Shown: positions 9,526-19,385 of the stretch, piece by piece
How positions within the stretch are numbered: position 1 is the first letter of the stretch
Layout of the letters: the number at the start of each line of letters is the position of its first letter
Origin: Stenotrophomonas rhizophila
GTDB lineage: Bacteria > Pseudomonadota > Gammaproteobacteria > Xanthomonadales > Xanthomonadaceae
Direction: 5' to 3'
DNA: 64,000 nt
NCBI RefSeq assembly: GCF_007667275.1
Contig: NZ_VDQT01000001.1
Location: 930,001-994,000 of the forward strand
The notes under the pieces: model-generated
Seen by the model: the letters and a program-made list of their open reading frames with translations, nothing else
Told to the model about the DNA's origin: nothing
Database searches by the model: none
Made by a program: the position numbers and the translations under genes

Positions 9526-10212
9526 TCAGGCCTCGGCGACGTAGAAGCGCGCGGCCAGCCCTGCCCGTCCGGGGAAGTACTTGAACCAGGGACGCGCGGC
9601 GTCGACGACGGCGGCGATATCCGGATGCACCATCAGGCGCTCGAAATAAGCGAGCAGGCGTGCGTGCGTTTCCGGCACCGGCACATATGCAACGGCGTAG
9701 AACAGGGCGGGCGCGGCGGCGCAGTCGGCCATGCTGAAGTCCTCCCCTGCCAGCCATGTCCGTCCGTCGAGCTGGCGGTTGAGTGCGGCGTAGCTGTGCA
9801 GCAGCAGTGATCGCGCAGCCTCGGCGGCCGGTTCGCTGCGTTCGCCCTCCGGCGTGAGCAGTTCGGCGGTAAGGGCCTGCATCGGGGTCATGAGGTAGAA
9901 ATCGCAGAACCGGTCCCAGAAGCGCACGGCCAGGGCGGCGTCGGGGTCGGCCGGGATCAGGCGCGGGCCATCGCTGGACAGCCGTTGCTGCAGGTATTCG
10001 ATGATGATGCTGGTCTCGGCCACCGCCCTGCCCTGGTCGACCAGCACCGGCATCTTTCGCGCCGGGGAGAGTGCGTCGAGCATGGCGCGCTGCGCGGCGT
10101 CGCCGAGGTTCAACAGGCGCTCGTCCAGGGCGACGCCGAGCACGCGGGCGGCAATGAGCACCTTCTGGCAGCAGGACGACAGCGGGTGGGCGTGCAGGAT
10201 CGGCAGTGCCAT
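9526..10212 (-). CDS. Glutathione S-transferase family protein
   Basis: 228 residues from MALPILHAHPLSSCCQKV. The N-terminal thioredoxin-like domain carries the glutathione-site pattern (KMPVLVDQGRAVAETSIIIEYL, with the cis-Pro and Glu-Thr/Ser motif). The C-terminal all-helical domain has the conserved LAGEDFSMADCAAAP segment with the N-capping Asp. It probably conjugates or reduces small electrophiles; the substrate cannot be told. It lies between tRNA-Leu copies 1 and 2. The open frame reads on upstream through the second tRNA, which is not coding. Confidence 0.88.
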   Translation of the reverse strand: MALPILHAHPLSSCCQKVLIAARVLGVALDERLLNLGDAAQRAMLDALSPARKMPVLVDQGRAVAETSIIIEYLQQRLSSDGPRLIPADPDAALAVRFWDRFCDFYLMTPMQALTAELLTPEGERSEPAAEAARSLLLHSYAALNRQLDGRTWLAGEDFSMADCAAAPALFYAVAYVPVPETHARLLAYFERLMVHPDIAAVVDAARPWFKYFPGRAGLAARFYVAEA

Positions 10213-10269
10213 GGAAGCTCCAGACCGTCGGGTGTCGGGCGAGTATGCCAAGCGCCGCCCGTGCATGCA

Positions 10270-10298
10270 TTGACAGCCCGAAACGCCTTCCGCATAAT
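10270..10298 (+). promoter_or_regulatory. Promoter of tRNA-Leu copy 2
   Basis: TTGACA (10270-10275), 17-bp spacer, CATAAT (10293-10298). From the -10 box to the tRNA the sequence matches copy 1 except for one base. Confidence 0.87.
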
Positions 10299-10312
10299 TC
10301 GCCCCCTGAGTC

Positions 10313-10399
10313 GCCCAGGTGGCGGAATTGGTAGACGCACTAGCTTCAGGTGCTAGCGGGGGCAACTTCGTGGAGGTTCGAGTCCTCTCCTGGGCACCA
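10313..10399 (+). tRNA. tRNA-Leu (anticodon CAG), copy 2
   Basis: Identical in all 87 positions to copy 1, including the encoded CCA and the flanking GAGTC/GACTC complement. Confidence 0.97.
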
Positions 10400-10416
10400 C
10401 GACTCGGTAAATGATC

Positions 10417-10439
10417 AAACCCGCGCAAGCGGGTTTTTT
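10417..10439 (+). terminator. Intrinsic terminator of tRNA-Leu copy 2
   Basis: The same AAACCCGC-GCAA-GCGGGTTT hairpin plus T-run as after copy 1. Confidence 0.9.
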
Positions 10440-10508
10440 CGTTTCTGGCGGATCATTCGTGATGACGCTGCACGTTGCGCCGGAGCAGAGTTTTTCTTCG
10501 ACATCCTG

Positions 10509-10537
10509 TTGACACATTCACGCTTCTCCCGCAGAAT
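10509..10537 (+). promoter_or_regulatory. Promoter of tRNA-Leu copy 3
   Basis: TTGACA (10509-10514), 17-bp spacer, CAGAAT (10532-10537). The discriminator (TCTCCTCC) differs slightly from copies 1 and 2. Confidence 0.85.
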
Positions 10538-10551
10538 TCTCCTCCTGAGTC

Positions 10552-10638
10552 GCCCAGGTGGCGGAATTGGTAGACGCACTAGCTTCAGGTGCTAGCGGGG
10601 GCAACTTCGTGGAGGTTCGAGTCCTCTCCTGGGCACCA
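10552..10638 (+). tRNA. tRNA-Leu (anticodon CAG), copy 3
   Basis: Identical to copies 1 and 2, with encoded CCA. The three independent transcription units lie within about 1.25 kb. Confidence 0.97.
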
Positions 10639-10655
10639 CGACTCGGTAAATGATC

Positions 10656-10678
10656 AAACCCGCGCAAGCGGGTTTTTT
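10656..10678 (+). terminator. Intrinsic terminator of tRNA-Leu copy 3
   Basis: The third copy of the AAACCCGC-GCAA-GCGGGTTT hairpin with T-run. Confidence 0.9.
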
Positions 10679-10753
10679 CGTTTCCGGGGTTTGCGAATTG
10701 CGCCCTTGCCTGCCGGCACCTGCTCGCACAGAACACTTGGATTGCGGTGATCC

Positions 10754-10779
10754 AGTAGAGCCGGGCTCTGCCCGGCTGC
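10754..10779 (+). repeat. GTAG-headed REP element beside hairpin element E1
   Basis: GTAG followed by AGCCGGGCTCTGCCCGGCTGC. The same unit precedes element E4 at 58128, so it may belong to the larger repeated block. Confidence 0.75.
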
Positions 10780-10826
10780 TTCATGCGTTCTAGCGAACAG
10801 CCCATATGCAACGTCGCCCTAGCTTA

Positions 10827-10930
10827 GGCGGGTCGGGGCGGGCTTGTGGGGGACGCCGTGAATACGTCCGTGTAGGCTTGGTCGCCGCATCCATGCGGCT
10901 CACACCCCCACAAACCCGCCCCGACCCACC
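10827..10930 (-). repeat. Long-armed hairpin element E1 (ATGGAT-loop family)
   Basis: The outer arms 10827-10852 and 10905-10930 are complementary at 24 of 26 positions. On the minus strand both exceptions are G-U pairs. The inner hairpin at 10884-10899 reads GCCGC-ATGGAT-GCGGC on the minus strand. It is followed by the conserved tail AAGCCTACACGGACGTATTC and ACGGCGT before the closing arm. The block is about 80-90% identical to E4 by eye, including flanks (10754-10955 against 58128-58330). Confidence 0.75.
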
Positions 10931-11063
10931 TTTTGACAGTGTGTCGTTGCCATGGCAAATGCGGGGACGGCCGTGGGCCGTCAGACGATGTCGATCAAAT
11001 TCATGCGCAACCGAACGCTGAGACGTTCACGGCGGTTGTTTGGGAACCAACCCTACCGGCGCC

Positions 11064-11084
11064 ATGCCGACCGACGGTCGGCAT
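11064..11084. repeat. REP-like palindrome
   Basis: ATGCCGACC, GAC, GGTCGGCAT is a perfect 9-bp inverted repeat in the spacer between E1 and E2. A GTAG head is not present. Confidence 0.55.
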
Positions 11085-11119
11085 TCCGCGTTTCCCTTGG
11101 CCTGCAGCCAACTATCGGA

Positions 11120-11289
11120 GGGTCGGCGGGGGTGGGTTTGCGGGACTGTAGAAAACATGGATGTTTTCTACAAGCCTCCAAGGATGGATTCACGGCGTGT
11201 CCCGCAAACCCACACCCGCCGGCCCAAACCAGTGACACGCGCAGCGCAGGGCTGTTCGCCCAAATGTCGGAAGCCGGGCAGAGCCCGGC
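11120..11289 (+). repeat. Long-armed hairpin element E2 (ATGGAT-loop family) with tail
   Basis: The outer arms are 11120-11145 and about 11199-11225. The inner hairpin at 11147-11172 is a perfect 10-bp stem (TGTAGAAAAC/GTTTTCTACA) around ATGGAT. The conserved tail, AAGCCTCCAAGGATGGATTC then ACGGCGT, matches E1. Downstream come GGGCTGTTCGCCCAAATG and a REP-like palindrome AGCCGGGCAGAGCCCGG (11272-11289), also found on the corresponding side of E4. One arm mismatch is G-U on the plus strand and one is a true mismatch. Confidence 0.75.
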
Positions 11290-11346
11290 GCAAAGCGAAC
11301 GCGTGCAATCAAGAGCGTGCGAGCGGAGTCCGGCACCAGCCAACGC

Positions 11347-11370
11347 AAAAAACCCGCCTTGCGACGGGTT
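11347..11370 (-). terminator. Intrinsic terminator of the emr operon
   Basis: On the minus strand, AACCCG and CGGGTT flank an 8-nt loop and are followed by six T residues, about 20 bp past the emrB stop. Confidence 0.75.
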
Positions 11371-11388
11371 CCTTGCAGCGCTCCAACA

Positions 11389-12975
11389 TCAGTGGCCGCC
11401 CGCCGACGCCGCGCCGGCGCCTGCGCCGAACGGGGGCTTGGCCAGCCACAGGAAGGCGATGATCGCCAGGAAGATCCAGCCCAGCAGGAAGAAGATGTCG
11501 TTGAAGCCCATCTGCGATGCCTGGTGGTTGATGATGTTGTTCAACGCCGCCGCACCATGCTGCAGGTCGCCCTGCCCCATCGCCGCCACCTTCTCCTGCA
11601 TGCCCGGCGTGTACACCGAGATGCTTTCGGTCAGGTGCGCGTGGTGCTCCTGCGTGCGGTGCGCCCACAGCCATGTGGTCAGCGACGCCGCGAAACTGCC
11701 GCCCAGCGTGCGTAGGAACGTGGCCAGGCCCGATCCTGCCGCGATCTCGCGACCGTCCAGGTCCGACAGCAGGATCTGCAGCACCGGCATGAAGAACAGC
11801 GCCACACCGATGCCCATGATCAGCTGCACCCCCGCCACGTGCGTGAAGTCCACCTGCAGGTTGAAGCCCGAGCGCAGGAAACTGGTGAAGGACAGGAACA
11901 CGAACGCAAACGATGCGATCCAGCGCATGTCGAAGCGCGACGCATACTTGCCCACGAACGGCGTCATGATCACCGGCAGGATCCCGATCGGCGCCGTCGC
12001 CAGCCCCGCCCAGATCGCCGTATAGCCCATGTCACGCTGCAACCACTGCGGAATCAGCAACGACACGCTGAAGAATGCCGCGTACGCCACCACCATCGCC
12101 AGCGTACCCGCGCGGAAATTGCGGTGCCGGAACAGCCGCAGGTCCACGATCGGGTCCTTGTCGGTCAGCTCCCAGATCAGGAACACCGCCAGCGCCACCA
12201 CCGAAATGCAGGCCAGCGCCACGATCATCGGCGAACTGAACCAGTCCTCGTCGTTGCCCAGGTCCAACACCAGCTGCAGCGCGCCCACCCCGATGACCAG
12301 CGTGATCAGGCCCACGTAGTCCATCTTCGGCTTTTCGATCTGCTCCGGCCGGCCCTTCAGCTGGCTACCCACCACCAGCGCCGCGAAGATGCCCAGCGGA
12401 ACGTTGATCAGGAAGATCCATTCCCAGCTGTAGTTGTCGGTGATCCAGCCGCCCAGGATCGGGCCGCAGATCGGCGCCACCACCGTGATCATCGCCAGCA
12501 GTGCCAGCGCCTGCCCGCGTTTCTCGCGCGGGTAGATCGACACCAGCAGCGACTGCGTGATCGGGTACATCGGACCGGCCACGAAACCCTGCAGCGCGCG
12601 AGACACCACCAGCATGCCCATGCTCTGCGCCAGGCCACACAGCAGCGACGCGACCACGAACGACAGCGTCGCCCAGATGAACAGCTTGGTCTCGCCAAAA
12701 CGACGGCTCAGCCAGCCCGTCAACGGCAGCGCGATCGCCGTGCTGACCGCGAACGAGGTGATGACCCAGGTCGCCTGCTGCGAACTGGCACCCAGGTTGC
12801 CGGCGATGGTCGGCAGCGACACATTGGCGATCGTGGTGTCGAGGACCTGCATGAACGAGGCCATCGCCAGGCCGGCCGTGCACAGCGCCACGTTGGCCGG
12901 CCGGAACGCGCCGGTCGCACCTGGCGCCGACGGCGCGCCCGGCAGGCCGGGCGCGGCGGGAGCTTGTGCGGACAT
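11389..12975 (-). CDS. emrB: EmrB-type MFS multidrug exporter (DHA2 family, 14 TM)
   Basis: 528 residues. The hydrophobic pattern fits fourteen membrane helices. The N-terminal region has the DHA2 signature LDTTIANVSLPTIAGNLG and the MFS loop motif GWLSRRFGETKLF. A Pro/Ala/Gly-rich tail of about 25 residues precedes the first helix. It is a proton-driven drug exporter in the inner membrane, working with the adaptor EmrA and the outer membrane protein encoded upstream. It is the last gene of a four-gene operon matching emrRCAB of S. maltophilia, and a terminator follows. Known substrates of that pump include uncouplers and hydrophobic drugs; specificity here is inferred. Confidence 0.93.
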   Translation of the reverse strand: MSAQAPAAPGLPGAPSAPGATGAFRPANVALCTAGLAMASFMQVLDTTIANVSLPTIAGNLGASSQQATWVITSFAVSTAIALPLTGWLSRRFGETKLFIWATLSFVVASLLCGLAQSMGMLVVSRALQGFVAGPMYPITQSLLVSIYPREKRGQALALLAMITVVAPICGPILGGWITDNYSWEWIFLINVPLGIFAALVVGSQLKGRPEQIEKPKMDYVGLITLVIGVGALQLVLDLGNDEDWFSSPMIVALACISVVALAVFLIWELTDKDPIVDLRLFRHRNFRAGTLAMVVAYAAFFSVSLLIPQWLQRDMGYTAIWAGLATAPIGILPVIMTPFVGKYASRFDMRWIASFAFVFLSFTSFLRSGFNLQVDFTHVAGVQLIMGIGVALFFMPVLQILLSDLDGREIAAGSGLATFLRTLGGSFAASLTTWLWAHRTQEHHAHLTESISVYTPGMQEKVAAMGQGDLQHGAAALNNIINHQASQMGFNDIFFLLGWIFLAIIAFLWLAKPPFGAGAGAASAGGH

Positions 12976-12982
12976 GGGGGCC

Positions 12983-14164
12983 TCAGCTTGCCTTTGCCGT
13001 GCGCGGCAGGTTGCTCTGGATGATCTCGTGGATCACGTCGTCGGCCTTGTGCAGCTGCTTGGCATACACATCGGTGTCGAACACCTGGCCCTTGGCCGTG
13101 GTGGTCGGCAGTACCGTGCCCTTCTGGTCGCGCAGGCTCACTTCCGCCTTCATCGACAGGCCGATGCGCAGCGGATTGTCGGCCAGCTGCTTGGCATCGA
13201 TGGCGATGCGCACCGGAACGCGCTGCACGATCTTGATCCAGTTGCCGCTGGCATTCTGCGCCGGCAGCAGCGAAAACGCCGAACCGGTGCCCAGGCCCAG
13301 GCTGTCGATGCGGCCCTTGTACTTCACTTCACCGCCGTACAGGTCCGAACGCAGCTCTACTTCCTGGCCCAGGCGCATGTGGCGCAGCTGGGTTTCCTTG
13401 AAGTTCGCTTCCACCCACATCTGCTCGGTCGGCACCACCGCCATCAGCGCGGTCCCCGGCTGCACGCGCTGGCCGACCTGCACCGAGCGACGCGCCACGT
13501 AACCGCTGACCGGCGCCACGATGCCCGCACGGGCATTGTTGAGGTAGGCCTGGCGCAGCTGCGCCGCGGCAGCCTGCACGTCCGGCTGGGTCGCGATCAC
13601 GGTGTCGTCGACCAGCGCATTGCTGCGCTCGAAGGTCTCGCGCGAACCGGCCACCGCCGCTTCGGCCGCCGCCAGTTCGGTCCGCGCGTGGGCCAGTTCT
13701 TCATCCGAAATGGCACCGGTCGAGGCCAACCCCTTGCGGCGCGCGAAGTCCTCGCGCACGCGGTTGAGGGTGACTTGGCGTGCATTCAATTCCGCCTGCG
13801 CACCTTCGACGCTGCGGTACAGGCCGCGGGTCTGGCGCACCGTCTTGGCCAGGTTGGCCTGGGCCTGCTGCAGCGCCACCTCGGTGTCGGCCGGATCAAG
13901 CTGCACCAGCAGCTGGCCGCGCTCCACGCGCATGCCGTCATCGGCGTTGATCGCCACCACGGTACCGGTCACCAGCGGGGTGATCTGCACCTGGTTGCCC
14001 TGCACGTACGCGTCGTCGGTTTCTTCGAACCAGCGGCCGAACATGAAATACCACAGCGCCGCGGCAGCGATCAGCAGCACCACGATGGCCAGCAGGCCAC
14101 GCAGCAGCTTGCCGCGGCGGGAAGGAGCTGCCGGTGCGGCAGCGGGAGCGGAAGTCTGGCTCAT
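12983..14164 (-). CDS. emrA: EmrA-type membrane fusion protein
   Basis: 393 residues from MSQTSAPAAAP; the open frame continues 25 codons upstream without a better start. A cytoplasmic Pro/Ala tail leads into one membrane helix (residues about 22-42). Then come the EETDDAYVQGNQVQITPLVTG segment typical of EmrA, a lipoyl half-motif, a long coiled coil and a beta-barrel domain with GYVARRSVQVGQRVQPG. It joins EmrB to the outer membrane channel across the periplasm. Only 7 bp separate it from emrB. The family call is firm. Confidence 0.93.
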   Translation of the reverse strand: MSQTSAPAAAPAAPSRRGKLLRGLLAIVVLLIAAAALWYFMFGRWFEETDDAYVQGNQVQITPLVTGTVVAINADDGMRVERGQLLVQLDPADTEVALQQAQANLAKTVRQTRGLYRSVEGAQAELNARQVTLNRVREDFARRKGLASTGAISDEELAHARTELAAAEAAVAGSRETFERSNALVDDTVIATQPDVQAAAAQLRQAYLNNARAGIVAPVSGYVARRSVQVGQRVQPGTALMAVVPTEQMWVEANFKETQLRHMRLGQEVELRSDLYGGEVKYKGRIDSLGLGTGSAFSLLPAQNASGNWIKIVQRVPVRIAIDAKQLADNPLRIGLSMKAEVSLRDQKGTVLPTTTAKGQVFDTDVYAKQLHKADDVIHEIIQSNLPRTAKAS

Positions 14165-14174
14165 GGAAGGACTC

Positions 14175-15668
14175 TCAGGAATGCGAGGGTTCGGGGGCGG
14201 TGGCGAGCGTGGCGGTGTCGCCGGACGGGGTGAACCCACCGCCCAGCGCCTGGCTCAGTCGCACCGAAACAAGGATCTGCCGCGACTGCAGCGAGGCCAG
14301 TTGCTGCTGCGACTGCAGCAGCTGCGACTCCACGCTGAGCACGTCCAGGTAGCTGCCGATGCCGGCCTTGTAGCGCTGCTGCGCCAGGTCATGCGCGGCG
14401 CGGGCGGTGGCCACGGCCTGCGCCTGCGAGGCGGCCTGGTCGGCCAGCGAGCGCACCGCGTTGACCTGGTCGGCCACTTCGCGCAGCGCATCGACCACCG
14501 ACTGGTTGTAGTCGGCCACGGCCAGGTCGTACTGCGCGTCGGTCCTGTCCAGGTTGGCGCGCAGGCGGCCACCGTCGAAGATCGGCAGGCTCAGCGCCGG
14601 GCCGATGAAGGCGAAGGTCGAGCCGCTCTTGAGCAGCTGGTCCACTTCACTGGCCACCACGCCGCCGAGCGCGGTGAGGTTGAGGCTGGGATAGAACTTC
14701 GCCTTGGCCGCGTCGATCTCGCGACCGGCCGCTTCGACGCGCCAGCGCGCGGCCACGATGTCCGGGCGGCGGCCCAGCAGTTCGCTGGGCAGCACGCCCG
14801 GCAGCTGCAGCGCCAGCGGGTTGAGCGGCTGCGGGCGGTTGATCTGCAGGCCACGGTCCGGGCCCTGCCCGACCAGCGCGGCCAGCGCGGTGCGGGCCTC
14901 GTCGATCTGCTGCTGGGCCGCCTGCAGCTGCTGCTGCGCCGCCGGAATGCGGGCCTCGGCCTGGCGCGTCTGCAGGTCGCTGTCGATGCCCGCCGCGCGA
15001 CGCTGGCGGGTCAGGTCAAGGGTTTTCTGCGAGCGGTCCAGCTCTTCGCTGGCCACATCGTGCAGCTGCCAGGCATAGCCGAGCTGCGCGTAGGCTTCGG
15101 CAATGCCGGCCGACAGGTTCAGGCGCGCGGCCTGCGCGTCGACCTCTGCGGCATGGCTGCTGTCCACGGCCGCTTCCCAGGCGGCGCGCTTGCCGCCCCA
15201 CAGGTCGATGCCGTAGCTCACGCTCAGGTACGCCTGGCCGCTGCCGGCATAACTGCCGCCGAGCTCATCGCCCACCATCGATTCGGGCAGGCGCACGCCG
15301 GTGTAGCCACCGGAGGCGTTCACGCTGGGCAAGCGATCGGCGTGCGCGGTGCCGATCTGGGCACGGGCCTGGCGCAGGCGCGCGTCCGCCGCCTCCAGGC
15401 CCGGGTTGCGCTGCAGCCCTTCGGCAATCAGCGCGTCCAGCTGCGGGTCGTTCAGCGCCCGCCACCAGTCGCTGGCCGGGAACTGCGACGGGCTCAGGGC
15501 GTGGCCGGCCAGGGTGCGCCGGGCCTGCAGGGCATCGGCGTCGAGCAGCTGGGCGTGCGGTTGCAGGCCACCGGTGCTGGCACAGGCGGCCAGCGCCAGC
15601 GCCAGCACGGACAGCAGCGCCGGCCGCAGCGGGCGCAGCAGTGAAGTGCGATCAGTTTGGGAAGTCAT
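14175..15668 (-). CDS. emrC: Outer membrane efflux lipoprotein (NodT family), EmrC
   Basis: 497 residues. The signal peptide ends in lipobox LAAC with Cys29. Two outer membrane efflux repeats are present, with LLGRRPDIVAARWRVEAAGREI and FIGPALSLPIFDGGRLRA. It is the outer membrane duct for EmrAB. The first codon overlaps the emrR stop (ATGA at 15665-15668), and 10 bp separate it from emrA. The gene order regulator-duct-adaptor-exporter is the one described for EmrRCAB in S. maltophilia; most other bacteria lack the duct gene in emr operons. Confidence 0.9.
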   Translation of the reverse strand: MTSQTDRTSLLRPLRPALLSVLALALAACASTGGLQPHAQLLDADALQARRTLAGHALSPSQFPASDWWRALNDPQLDALIAEGLQRNPGLEAADARLRQARAQIGTAHADRLPSVNASGGYTGVRLPESMVGDELGGSYAGSGQAYLSVSYGIDLWGGKRAAWEAAVDSSHAAEVDAQAARLNLSAGIAEAYAQLGYAWQLHDVASEELDRSQKTLDLTRQRRAAGIDSDLQTRQAEARIPAAQQQLQAAQQQIDEARTALAALVGQGPDRGLQINRPQPLNPLALQLPGVLPSELLGRRPDIVAARWRVEAAGREIDAAKAKFYPSLNLTALGGVVASEVDQLLKSGSTFAFIGPALSLPIFDGGRLRANLDRTDAQYDLAVADYNQSVVDALREVADQVNAVRSLADQAASQAQAVATARAAHDLAQQRYKAGIGSYLDVLSVESQLLQSQQQLASLQSRQILVSVRLSQALGGGFTPSGDTATLATAPEPSHS

Positions 15669-16111
15669 GGCGTCGTCAGGGAGTCGCGAACACGGGTCAA
15701 CAGGGAAAGCAGCAGGTCACGCTCGTCGGCGGACAGGTCGCGCATGGCGTCGTCCATCACCGCGTCGCCGCGCTGCTTCAGGCGGGCCCACAGCTGGCGG
15801 CCCTCGTCGGTCAGTACGATCTGCAGCGCCCGCCGGTCCTGCGCGTGCGGCTCACGGCGCACGCACCCCAGCGCTTCCAGCTTGTCCAGCAGCCGGGTCA
15901 CCGCGCTGGGCACCTGGTCCAGCGCCTGGGCCAGCTCGTTGGCGGTGCACGGCGCGCGGAACGACAGCACCTTCAGGCCCAGGTAGTGGGTGAAGCCGAT
16001 ATCGAGGTTTTCCTCGGCCATCGAGACATCCAGCTGGCGCATCAGGCCATCGCGGACCTGGCGCAGCAGCAGCCCGAGGCTGGGCGGGGTGGTGGGGTCG
16101 GGGCAGATCAT
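15665..16111 (-). CDS. emrR: MarR-family repressor EmrR of the efflux operon
   Basis: 148 residues with the MarR winged-helix fold: a dimerisation helix near the N-terminus, recognition region TANELAQALDQVPSAVTRLLDKLEALGCV and the wing DRRALQIVLTDEG. It is first in its own operon, overlapping emrC by 4 bp, and is likely to repress it and release on binding a drug. No ribosome binding site precedes the ATG, and a promoter-like -10 box lies only 8 bp upstream, so the mRNA may be leaderless. The role rests on family and context; the match to EmrR of S. maltophilia is by arrangement. Confidence 0.9.
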   Translation of the reverse strand: MICPDPTTPPSLGLLLRQVRDGLMRQLDVSMAEENLDIGFTHYLGLKVLSFRAPCTANELAQALDQVPSAVTRLLDKLEALGCVRREPHAQDRRALQIVLTDEGRQLWARLKQRGDAVMDDAMRDLSADERDLLLSLLTRVRDSLTTP

Positions 16112-16119
16112 GGGGACGC

Positions 16120-16157
16120 ACTTTACTTCCGGAAAATATATTTCTCAATGGAAATAT
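16120..16157 (-). promoter_or_regulatory. emrRCAB promoter with candidate EmrR operator
   Basis: On the minus strand TTGAGA and TAAAGT (16125-16120) are 17 bp apart, with the emrR ATG 8 bp further on. ATATTTC (16138-16144) and GAAATAT (16151-16157) form a perfect 7-bp inverted repeat with a 6-bp spacer, overlapping the -35 box. That size and AT-rich composition fit a MarR-family operator, standing out in a GC-rich genome. Autoregulation is inferred. Confidence 0.6.
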
Positions 16158-16313
16158 TCGATCTGGAAGCAAATGCAGTGTTTCCCCGTTCAGAACAGTG
16201 GCGTCGGAGGCGGATTCCTTCACGCGGCTTGGCATCCCGGGCCGCATCCGGATAATCAACCGCCTGCGAGGGCGACAGCCGTCGCCGTCCCTTGCCACAG
16301 GTAACAATCCCGC

Positions 16314-18557
<2,244 letters not shown>

Positions 18558-18566
18558 TCGCCCAAG

Positions 18567-18595
18567 AAAAAACCGGGGATTTCCCCGGTTTTTTT
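18567..18595 (+). terminator. Intrinsic terminator of parC
   Basis: AAAAACCGGGG, ATTT, CCCCGG and a run of seven T residues, starting 10 bp after the stop codon. Confidence 0.93.
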
Positions 18596-18639
18596 GTATC
18601 CGTTGCTGGCTGGCTTTTGGCTGGCTGGCAGTTGATTCC

Positions 18640-18723
18640 GCCCGACCAACGGTCGGGCGCTACCGGTAGGCGCCGACCGTCGGTCGGGCGCTACCGGTGG
18701 GTGCCGACCGTGGGTCGGCACGC
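18640..18723. repeat. Cluster of three REP elements
   Basis: Units at 18640-18663, 18666-18693 and 18696-18723 share CCGACC(A/C)(A/G)(C/G)GGTCGG cores with GTAG or CTAC heads. They sit in the convergent gap between parC and the ferritin gene. Confidence 0.75.
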
Positions 18724-18729
18724 GGTGCA

Positions 18730-19218
18730 TCAATGCGCCGGGGTGCCCTTGGATTCCATCTTGCTGGTCTGGTACAGCGCCAGCCCGATGCGCTTGATCA
18801 GGCCCAGCTGCTGTTCCAGCCACCAGGCGTGGTCCTCTTCGGTGTCCTTCAGCTGCACCAGCAGCATGTCGCGGCTCACGTAATCCTGGTGCTGTTCGCA
18901 CAGCTTCATGCCGGCGGCCAGGTTGTCGCGCACGCTGTACTCGGTCTCCAGGTCCTTCTGCAGCATTTCTTCGACGGTCACGCCCGGCTCGAAAGCGTGC
19001 GGACGCATGTCCGGGTTGCCCCCCAGGAACAGGATCCGGCGCAGCAGCGCGTCGGCGTGCTGGGTTTCTTCTTCCATCTCGTGGTTTAGGCGTTCGTACA
19101 GCGCGAACAGACCCTGGTCCTCGTAGCGGCGCGAGTGGATGAAGTACTGGTCACGCGCAGCCAGCTCGCCGCGCAGCAGTTCCTTCAGGCATTCAATGAC
19201 CTCGGGGTGGCCTTTCAT
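18730..19218 (-). CDS. ftnA: Bacterial ferritin, FtnA-like (annotated as bacterioferritin in relatives), heme ligand absent
   Basis: 162 residues from [10 protein letters not shown], preceded by a GGAGA ribosome site. The ferroxidase ligands are all present: E18, E51, H54 and the later Glu/His of the [10 protein letters not shown] segment. Residue 52, the methionine that binds heme in true bacterioferritins, is Thr. The [15 protein letters not shown] region closely resembles P. aeruginosa FtnA (formerly BfrA), a non-heme ferritin. It should form a 24-subunit iron-storage shell. It is divergent from the acylase gene. The name in many genomes is bacterioferritin; I prefer FtnA-like because of the missing ligand. 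Confidence 0.85.
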   Translation of the reverse strand: MKGHPEVIECLKELLRGELAARDQYFIHSRRYEDQGLFALYERLNHEMEEETQHADALLRRILFLGGNPDMRPHAFEPGVTVEEMLQKDLETEYSVRDNLAAGMKLCEQHQDYVSRDMLLVQLKDTEEDHAWWLEQQLGLIKRIGLALYQTSKMESKGTPAH

Positions 19219-19385
19219 GGGGGTCTCCAGTGAATCGATGACGCCATGGTGCCCTATCCCGGAGCACCGTGATCTAATCGGAATCAGTTGCATGCGCAGG
19301 CGCAGGCGTGCGGGATGGGGGCCGGGACGGTTCCGGCGGACAGGAAGGCATTGCCGGGCGGCGCCCGGTGCTACGGGAGCATGGG

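Larger units (their letters stand above)
10679..11346. other. Gene-free island between tRNA-Leu copy 3 and emrB
   Basis: I find no convincing coding frame here. The open frames present read through palindromes and lack protein-like composition. The stretch holds two GTAG-type palindromes, the long hairpin elements E1 and E2 in divergent orientation (annotated separately), and a short unassigned part at 10680-10750. Confidence 0.7.

Noticed and set aside
10313..10811. Open frames running through the tRNA-Leu cassettes (the repeated MRGFDHLPSRG-type starts)
   Set aside because: They translate the terminator and tRNA sequence and recur only because the cassettes are repeated.
10754..11289. Repeated palindromes considered as a CRISPR array or an insertion sequence
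   Set aside because: No regular repeat-spacer unit, no cas genes, no transposase frame and no clear target-site duplication.
10952..12025. 357-codon plus-strand frame across E2 and the end of emrB
   Set aside because: It reads through a terminator, palindromes and the complement of emrB, with no protein-like segment.
18730..19218. True heme bacterioferritin (bfr)
   Set aside because: The heme-ligand methionine at position 52 is Thr and the sequence resembles FtnA.
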